In this document: in pieces, positions 23,119-27,630 of the stretch | Position numbering within the stretch: position 1 is the stretch's first letter | How the letters are laid out: every line of letters starts with the position of its first letter | Origin: a virus | DNA length: 27,630 nt | Virus record (IMG/VR): IMGVR_UViG_3300050821_008190 | Coordinates: 1-27,630 of that record | Strand: one strand, 5' to 3' | The notes under the pieces: generated by a model | Told to the model about the DNA's origin: nothing | The model's database searches: none | Seen by the model: the letters and a program-made list of their open reading frames with translations, nothing else | Position numbers and translations under genes: made by a program

Positions 23119-23137
23119 AACAAAGTTACAGATATTC
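23076..23137. other. Two abutting hairpins in an AT-rich island
   Basis: GTTACGTGTAT (23076-23086) pairs with ATACGCGTAAC (23098-23108) with one G-T pair. Directly after it, GAATATCTG (23109-23117) pairs perfectly with CAGATATTC (23129-23137). The second hairpin contains the rightward stop (23116-23118) and the leftward stop (23136-23138), so a bidirectional terminator is the simplest reading. Confidence 0.6.
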
Positions 23138-23285
23138 ACGGCATCGCGGCGGCGGCGATGCACAGCAGCCCGGCTGGCGGGACCCACCAGGGGACCGGTG
23201 TCCCGTCTGCGCCGCCGGCCAGCCACAGGGCGGCCAGCACCACCCCGGCGATCGTCGCAGCCCATCGCAGCGTCCTGTGCTCCAT
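23136..23285 (-). CDS. Very small membrane protein, 49 aa
   Basis: Read leftward from the ATG at 23285, which has GGAG eight bases upstream; a longer open frame to 23348 exists. The sequence (MEHRTLRWAATIAGVVLAAL, then PVPWWVPPAGLLCIAAAAMP) is two short hydrophobic segments joined by a Gly/Pro turn. It could be a small membrane hairpin. It is independent of the rightward transcript and ends at the AT-rich hairpin. Confidence 0.5.
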   Translation of the reverse strand: MEHRTLRWAATIAGVVLAALWLAGGADGTPVPWWVPPAGLLCIAAAAMP

Positions 23286-23530
23286 GTGATCGGCTCCGTC
23301 CCCGCCCGCCAGCCTGGTGATACCCGTTGGTAAGTAAGTAAACGGCACAGCCGCGCCGCGCGTATGTAAGTAAGGTTCCGCGGGGAGGCGCGCAGCAGCG
23401 GACTTCTAGGGGTTTGCCGACCTGCATTCCGGCCGTGAAGCCGACCCCTGTCAGCGGCCGGGCGCGCCTCCACCCCCGCTGACCTGCCCGGCCCTAGACT
23501 CCCGCGTGTCCCCAAGGTGACGGGAGAACC
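23286..23530. other. Non-coding region with repeats and hairpins
   Basis: No gene is supported here. GTAAGTAAGTAA (23330-23341) and TGTAAGTAAGG (23365-23375) share a GTAAGTAAG direct repeat. GGCCGGGC (23456-23463) pairs with GCCCGGCC (23486-23493). A TAGACT box (23495-23500) is a possible -10 for the gene at 23531, without a good -35. Confidence 0.45.
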
Positions 23531-23791
23531 ATGGATCAGAAACCGAGCGTCTGCCGGGCCGTGCATTACGTCTCCTACGGCACCCCAGGCGGCGAGTACA
23601 CCAGCGAATGCCGGGCCGCGACGATCACCGAGGTGCCGGAGCTGCTGCTGGCCGAGGACACCACCGGCGGCCAGGTCCCGGTCGGGTTGTGCGTCATGAA
23701 CCCGACCGGGCTGTTCTTCATCCGGTCGGTCCCCTATGACGGCTCCGCGGCACCGGCGGGCGGCACCTGGCACTGGCCGGAGCGGGTGTGA
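23531..23791 (+). CDS. Small conserved-looking actinophage protein (WHWPE-type), 86 aa
   Basis: The ATG at 23531 has GGGAG five bases upstream. The sequence RAVHYVSYGTPGGEYTSECR, CVMNPTGLFFIRSVPYD and the terminal GTWHWPERV form a pattern I recall from many actinophage genomes, without a known role. Conserved Cys, His and Trp residues suggest a small structural fold. The stop overlaps the GTG start of the glycosyltransferase gene (GTGA), so it heads the sugar cassette. Confidence 0.75.
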   Translation: MDQKPSVCRAVHYVSYGTPGGEYTSECRAATITEVPELLLAEDTTGGQVPVGLCVMNPTGLFFIRSVPYDGSAAPAGGTWHWPERV

Positions 23792-25059
23792 CCCGCTGGC
23801 TGCTGCACGGTAATTACCCCGACGTCGGGTCCGGGTACGGGACGCAGCTGGGGTACCTGGCGGAGATGCTCGCCGGCCTGTACGGGCGGGAGAACATCGC
23901 GATCTCCGCGTTCCACGGGATCTCCGGGTTCGTGTCCGACCCGGCCAAGGGCGGCGGGTGGCACGGGATGCGGGTGTACCCGGTGGGGCAGGACGCCTAC
24001 GGCGGTGACATCGTCGGGATGCACGGCACCCACTTCAAAGCGGACATCATCTTGTCGCTGATGGACAACTGGGCGCTGCACCATCAGACGCTGGTCGGGA
24101 AGCGCCATGTGGCGTGGATGCCGATCGACTGCTCCAACCCGGACGTCCCCGCGATGTCCCTCGGGCTGCATGACACGAACCGGCTGCTGGCCAACCCGGG
24201 GACGGTGGTGCTGGCCATGTCGCAGTTCGGGTACGACGTTATGCAGGAGGCCCGGAAGGCGCTGCTGCTGCCCAACCCGGTGTTCTACGTGCCCCACATG
24301 ATCGACACGGGCACGTTCCGGCCCGTCGACCCGGCCACCCGCGGCGCGATCCGGAAGGGCTTGAAGATCGACGACCGGTTCGCGGTCCTGACCATCGCCG
24401 CGAACCGGGATAAGTCCCGGAAGAACTACGCGCACATGGCCCGGGCGGTGCTACGCGCGTTGAAGGGTGACCCGCGGCGCCAGATCCCGGCGTGCCCGGA
24501 CCTGATCTGGATCCTGCACACCGAGGAGTCCAACCCCCGCGGCCACGACCTGAAGATGCAGTTCGACCGGGTGGGGCTGCCGAAGACGGCGTACCGGTTC
24601 TCCGCGCAGTACCCGCAGGCGATCGGGGAGATCGAGGACTGGCGGCTGGCCGGGACGATGGCCGCCGCCGACGTCGGGTTCCAGGCGTCCCTGGCCGAGG
24701 GGTTCGGCCTGCCGAACGCCGAAGAAATGAGTTGCGGGACCCCTGTCATAGCGACGGCCGGGTCCGCGATGACCGAGGTCGTCGGCAAAGGCGGCTGGCT
24801 GGTCAAGGGGCAGCCGCACTGGGCGACCGGCCACGAATCCTACTGGGTGGAACCGGACCACGACGGCATGGTGCGGGCGTTGCGGGACGCCTATGCCAAG
24901 GGCCGCTCCTACCAGGCGAAGAAAGCCGCCGCCCGCCCCCACATCGAGCAGAATTACGCCCTGGATGTGGTGCGGGACACCCACTGGGCGCCCACCCTGA
25001 AATCCCTCCACGACCACTTCGGGTTGCCAGATGACCGCCGCCAGATCATCGCGGACTAA
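23788..25059 (+). CDS. GT-B glycosyltransferase, GT4-like, 423 aa
   Basis: The GTG at 23788 overlaps the previous stop. The N-terminal half has a nucleotide-binding-fold opening (WLLHGNYPDVGSGYGTQLGY) and VAWMPIDCSNPDVPA. The C-terminal half has FAVLTIAANRDKSRKNYAHM and the diagnostic E-x7-E region ASLAEGFGLPNAEEMSCGTP, which binds the donor nucleotide-sugar in GT4 enzymes. It would transfer a sugar from an activated donor to an unknown acceptor in the cytoplasm; no membrane segment is visible. It overlaps the next gene by 29 bases. The acceptor could be a virion protein, nucleotide or cell-surface precursor. Confidence 0.85.
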   Translation: MTRWLLHGNYPDVGSGYGTQLGYLAEMLAGLYGRENIAISAFHGISGFVSDPAKGGGWHGMRVYPVGQDAYGGDIVGMHGTHFKADIILSLMDNWALHHQTLVGKRHVAWMPIDCSNPDVPAMSLGLHDTNRLLANPGTVVLAMSQFGYDVMQEARKALLLPNPVFYVPHMIDTGTFRPVDPATRGAIRKGLKIDDRFAVLTIAANRDKSRKNYAHMARAVLRALKGDPRRQIPACPDLIWILHTEESNPRGHDLKMQFDRVGLPKTAYRFSAQYPQAIGEIEDWRLAGTMAAADVGFQASLAEGFGLPNAEEMSCGTPVIATAGSAMTEVVGKGGWLVKGQPHWATGHESYWVEPDHDGMVRALRDAYAKGRSYQAKKAAARPHIEQNYALDVVRDTHWAPTLKSLHDHFGLPDDRRQIIAD

Positions 25060-25714
25060 TAAAACTAATAACCCGCCGTTGTGGTCGATCCTGATTGCGA
25101 CGCTGGCGTCGCGCCGGGACCGCCTCGCCGAGCTGCTCGGGGTGCTGCTGCCGCAGTGCGACGCTGACGGGCGGGTTGAGGTGATCGCCTGCTGGGACAA
25201 CGGGGAGCGTTCCCTGGCCAGCAAACGGCAGGCGCTCCTCGCTGAGGCCGCCGGCACCTGGGTGTCGTATTGCGATGACGACGACATGGTCGACGGCGAG
25301 TTCGTCCGCGAGGTGACCGCGGTGATGCTGCCCGCCGCCCCCGACATGGTGGCGTTCCGGCACGCCTATTACGTCGACGGGCACCTGAACGCCACGATCG
25401 TGACCGGCCTGCAGTACGGGCAGCCCCGCACGGACGGCGGGGAGATCATCCGGCCGGTCACCCACATCCAGCCGATCCGCCGGGTGCTGACCGCGGGGGT
25501 GTCGTTCGGCCGGTCGGACATGGGGGAGGACCGGGCCTATGTGCTGCAGGTGTGGCCGCGGCTGAAAACCCAGATGGACGCGGGGGATGGCCGGCCCCTG
25601 TATCACTACCGGCACAACCCCAACGATTCTGTCCAGCGGGCCCTGGCGCCGCATACGGGCCTGGCCAGGCTGGATGTCACCTCACCCTGTTTCCGATGGA
25701 TCGAGGCCTCATGA
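25031..25714 (+). CDS. GT-A glycosyltransferase, GT2-like, 227 aa
   Basis: The ATG at 25031 lies within the end of the previous gene; the short AT-rich N-terminus (TNKTNNPP) precedes the fold, and a TTG at 25079 is an alternative. The core begins WSILIATLASRRDRLAELLG, the usual GT2 first strand, followed by CWDNGERSLASKRQALLAEA and WVSYCDDDDMVDGEFV, where the Asp cluster is the DxD-type metal-sugar site. The C-terminal part (SFGRSDMGEDRAYVLQVWPR, YHYRHNPND) includes an ED pair typical of the acceptor-side base. It overlaps the methyltransferase gene (ATGA). Confidence 0.85.
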   Translation: MTAARSSRTNKTNNPPLWSILIATLASRRDRLAELLGVLLPQCDADGRVEVIACWDNGERSLASKRQALLAEAAGTWVSYCDDDDMVDGEFVREVTAVMLPAAPDMVAFRHAYYVDGHLNATIVTGLQYGQPRTDGGEIIRPVTHIQPIRRVLTAGVSFGRSDMGEDRAYVLQVWPRLKTQMDAGDGRPLYHYRHNPNDSVQRALAPHTGLARLDVTSPCFRWIEAS

Positions 25715-26328
25715 ACCGGCTGCCGTTGACGTTGCTGGATGACTACCGGGAGCGGCTCACCGACCCGGGCACCGAGCGGGAACCGAACGACATCAAGGAT
25801 GAGATGCCGTACCTGCTGGGTGCGGCGTCGGGGTACACCAAGTGCCGGGTGCTGGAGCTCGGGGTGCGGACGGGCCGGTCGACGTCGGCGTTCCTGACCG
25901 CGGCCGCCCGGACCGGCGGGCATGTGTGGTCCGTTGACGTGAACGAGCCGGTGGTCCCGGCGCAGTGGGCCGACAGCGGGTACTGGACGTTCAAACGGGC
26001 CAGCGACATGGATGTGGTTCCCGAGATCGAGGGGTGGCCCGCCTCGTACCACGTGCTGTTCATCGACACGTCCCACCAGCGGGCCCACACCCTGGCTGAG
26101 CTGCGGAAGTTCGTGCCGTACGTGGAGCCCGGCGGGGTGGTGCTGTGCCACGACACCAAGCTCCCCGGCCGTGAGGTGGCCTTGGCCCTCGACGAGTTCT
26201 GCGGCGACTACCACCAGCAGGCGCGGGAGATGCCGTGGCGGCCGGGGCTGTTCACCCCACCGGAGGCCAGGTGGATGGAGCGGGGCGGCTGGTGCGGCCT
26301 CGGCGTCCTGGAGAAGCCGAATGGTTGA
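25711..26328 (+). CDS. Class I SAM-dependent methyltransferase, 205 aa
   Basis: The ATG at 25711 overlaps the previous stop (ATGA). The glycine-rich SAM loop is VLELGVRTGRSTSAF (about residues 47-61), followed by HVWSVDVNEP with the acidic ribose-binding residue. Later come YHVLFIDTSHQRAHTLAELR and FVPYVEPGGVVLCHDTKLPG, matching the Methyltransf_24 / CmcI-like group that often modifies sugars or glycans. It sits between two glycosyltransferases, so O-methylation of the sugar they add is the likely role. The acceptor is not known. Confidence 0.85.
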   Translation: MNRLPLTLLDDYRERLTDPGTEREPNDIKDEMPYLLGAASGYTKCRVLELGVRTGRSTSAFLTAAARTGGHVWSVDVNEPVVPAQWADSGYWTFKRASDMDVVPEIEGWPASYHVLFIDTSHQRAHTLAELRKFVPYVEPGGVVLCHDTKLPGREVALALDEFCGDYHQQAREMPWRPGLFTPPEARWMERGGWCGLGVLEKPNG

Positions 26329-27070
26329 GGTGGCCGGGGCGTCCGGGTCGGGGATTTCCGCCGCCCCCGTCCTGCTGGTCTGCCCCACCCGCGCCCGGGC
26401 CGGGAACGCGAGGCGGCTGATCGACACGTGGGGCCGCACCGGTGTGTGCTCGGACCTGATCTTCTGCGTCGACGACGACGACCCTCAACTGCCCGCCTAC
26501 CGGGCCCTGATGGGTGAGCGGATGTTTCACCGGGGGGTTGTGACGTGGCTGCGCGGGCCGCGGATGTCGTTGTGCGGCTGGACCGACCTGGTGGCCGCCG
26601 AATACGCGCCCCGGTACCAGGCGCTCATGTCGATCGGTGATGACCACGTCCCCGAAACCGGCGCGTTCGACCTGAAGCTGTACGACGCCGCCGCCATCGA
26701 CGGCGGCGGGTTCGCCTATGGCGACGACGGGGTCCAGCATGAGAACCTGCCGACCGCCTGCCTGATCACCACCAACATCCTCCGCGCTTTGGCCGGCCCG
26801 GACGGCAAGCCGAGGATGTGCCTGCCCGGCGCCAGGCACATGTTCACCGACGCGTACTGGCGGGACCTGGCCGCCGCCGCCGGGTGCCGCTACTACCTGC
26901 CGCACGTGTCGGTGCGTCACCTGCATCACATCACCCGCGCGTCGGTCCGGGACCAGACCTACCTCGACGGGGAAGCGTCCTGGGCTGCTGATGAGGCCGT
27001 GTACCGGGCGTGGCTAGCCGACCGGATCGGGTTCGACGCCACCATCGTCAAGGAGGTTATCGGACAGTGA
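26321..27070 (+). CDS. GT-A type glycosyltransferase-like protein, 249 aa
   Basis: The ATG at 26321 overlaps the methyltransferase stop by eight bases. The protein begins APVLLVCPTRARAGNARRLI, then LIFCVDDDDPQLPAYRALMG, and YQALMSIGDDHVPETGAFD with a second acidic cluster, the arrangement of a GT-A fold. GGFAYGDDGVQHENLPTACL and the His-rich VSVRHLHHITRA fit an acceptor and metal-binding C-terminal region. It resembles glycosyltransferase-like proteins of actinophages rather than classical GT2. Its stop overlaps the next gene (GTGA). Confidence 0.75.
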   Translation: MVEVAGASGSGISAAPVLLVCPTRARAGNARRLIDTWGRTGVCSDLIFCVDDDDPQLPAYRALMGERMFHRGVVTWLRGPRMSLCGWTDLVAAEYAPRYQALMSIGDDHVPETGAFDLKLYDAAAIDGGGFAYGDDGVQHENLPTACLITTNILRALAGPDGKPRMCLPGARHMFTDAYWRDLAAAAGCRYYLPHVSVRHLHHITRASVRDQTYLDGEASWAADEAVYRAWLADRIGFDATIVKEVIGQ

Positions 27071-27630
27071 TTTGGGACACCGTGATGTACCGGGATGAAG
27101 ACGCGATGCTCGAGGTGCGCCTCGAAGCGTGCAGCGGGTTCGACGTCACCCACGTGCTGACCGAGGCCCCCTGGACCCACCGGGGGATCCCGAAGCCGCT
27201 GCACTTCGCTGAGTGCCTGCAAGGCACCCCGGAAACGAACGCCGCCTACCTCAAAGAACTGCGGATCGCCCACATCGTCGACGACTGGCAGCCCGACGTG
27301 TACCCGTGGGTGAACGAGCATCACCAGCGGAACCGGGCGTGGCCGCTGATCGACTCGGCCGCCGATGATGATGACTGGGTGCTGATCTGCGACCTGGACG
27401 AGATCCCCTCCCCGGAGCTGCTCGGATGGCTGGCCAAGTACCCGGGCCGGTTCGGGCCGGTGTTCCAGGTGCCGATGCGGACATACCTGTTCGCCGTCGA
27501 CTGGGCGGCCGGTGTCCTGCCAACCTGCGTGGTCGCCGCGGCCGGGTGGCTGCGGGAGCAGGCGAAGGACGGCAACTACCTCGCGGAGGTCCGGGACAGC
27601 CGCTCCCGGTGGGAGACGGTCCACGTGTTC
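27067..27630 (+). CDS. GT17-like glycosyltransferase (partial, first 188 aa)
   Basis: The GTG at 27067 overlaps the preceding stop, and the frame is open to the window edge. The start, IWDTVMYRDEDAMLEVRLEA, followed by VTHVLTEAPWTHRGIPKPLH, is the signature opening of family GT17 (beta-1,4-N-acetylglucosaminyltransferase-like), and DDDDWVLICDLDEIPSPEL carries its DxDE metal site. YLKELRIAHIVDD and NEHHQRNRAW also fit. The family adds GlcNAc or related sugars to glycans; bacterial and phage members are mostly uncharacterised. It is the fifth enzyme of the cassette. The C-terminus is outside the window. Confidence 0.85.
   Translation, partial: MIWDTVMYRDEDAMLEVRLEACSGFDVTHVLTEAPWTHRGIPKPLHFAECLQGTPETNAAYLKELRIAHIVDDWQPDVYPWVNEHHQRNRAWPLIDSAADDDDWVLICDLDEIPSPELLGWLAKYPGRFGPVFQVPMRTYLFAVDWAAGVLPTCVVAAAGWLREQAKDGNYLAEVRDSRSRWETVHVF

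Noticed and set aside
23076-23137. Phage attachment site or hairpin telomere
   Set aside because: No integrase or protelomerase is in the window and no host sequence is available to compare, so only the hairpins are reported.
1-27630. CRISPR array, insertion sequence or integrase
   Set aside because: No regularly spaced repeats and no transposase or recombinase motifs were found in reading frames on either strand.

Overview
The window is about 70% GC, translates almost entirely in GC-rich-third-position codons, uses GTG/ATG/TTG starts and tightly overlapping genes (ATGA, GTGA). No host housekeeping gene is visible. The gene content is that of a temperate tailed phage, or a phage-plasmid, of a high-GC actinomycete (Streptomyces or a relative). 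The host genus is inference.

Layout. (1) 1-4715: host-recognition genes. A beta-helix tail spike runs leftward off the window edge, a 174-aa unknown protein follows in the same direction, and then a rightward 901-aa beta-helix spike and a glycine-rich tail protein. The two spikes share an exact 41-bp inverted repeat. (2) 4716-5286: one small gene with its own promoter, a possible structured leader and a strong terminator. (3) 5286-12178: a GntR/UTRA repressor gene diverges from a co-directional operon of small and membrane proteins. The operon ends in an FtsK/SpoIIIE/TraB-type DNA pump and a membrane-anchored HNH protein. This is the layout of the transfer region of Streptomyces conjugative plasmids and actinomycete integrative-conjugative elements, here placed inside a phage. 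(4) 12241-23118: head and packaging genes: zinc-binding protein, candidate small terminase, large terminase, portal, and a 1225-aa fusion of S78 prohead protease and HK97-type capsid. Single leftward genes interrupt this block. (5) 23531-27630: a small conserved-looking phage protein, then a tightly packed cassette of a GT4-like transferase, a GT2-like transferase, a SAM methyltransferase, a second GT-A-like protein and a GT17-like transferase that runs off the edge.

How the parts may work together. The head genes build a capsid in which protease, linker/scaffold and shell come from one reading frame, with a good internal start for the shell part alone. The transfer module could let the element move between mycelial cells as double-stranded DNA without lysis, under GntR control. 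The sugar cassette probably decorates virion or cell-surface components, and the spikes select the host. The most notable points are the transfer-like module within phage genes, the spike inverted repeat, the protease-capsid polyprotein with nested start, the membrane-anchored HNH protein, and the apparent loss of one nuclease aspartate in the large terminase. No integrase, replication protein, lysis gene, tRNA or CRISPR array was seen in the window.
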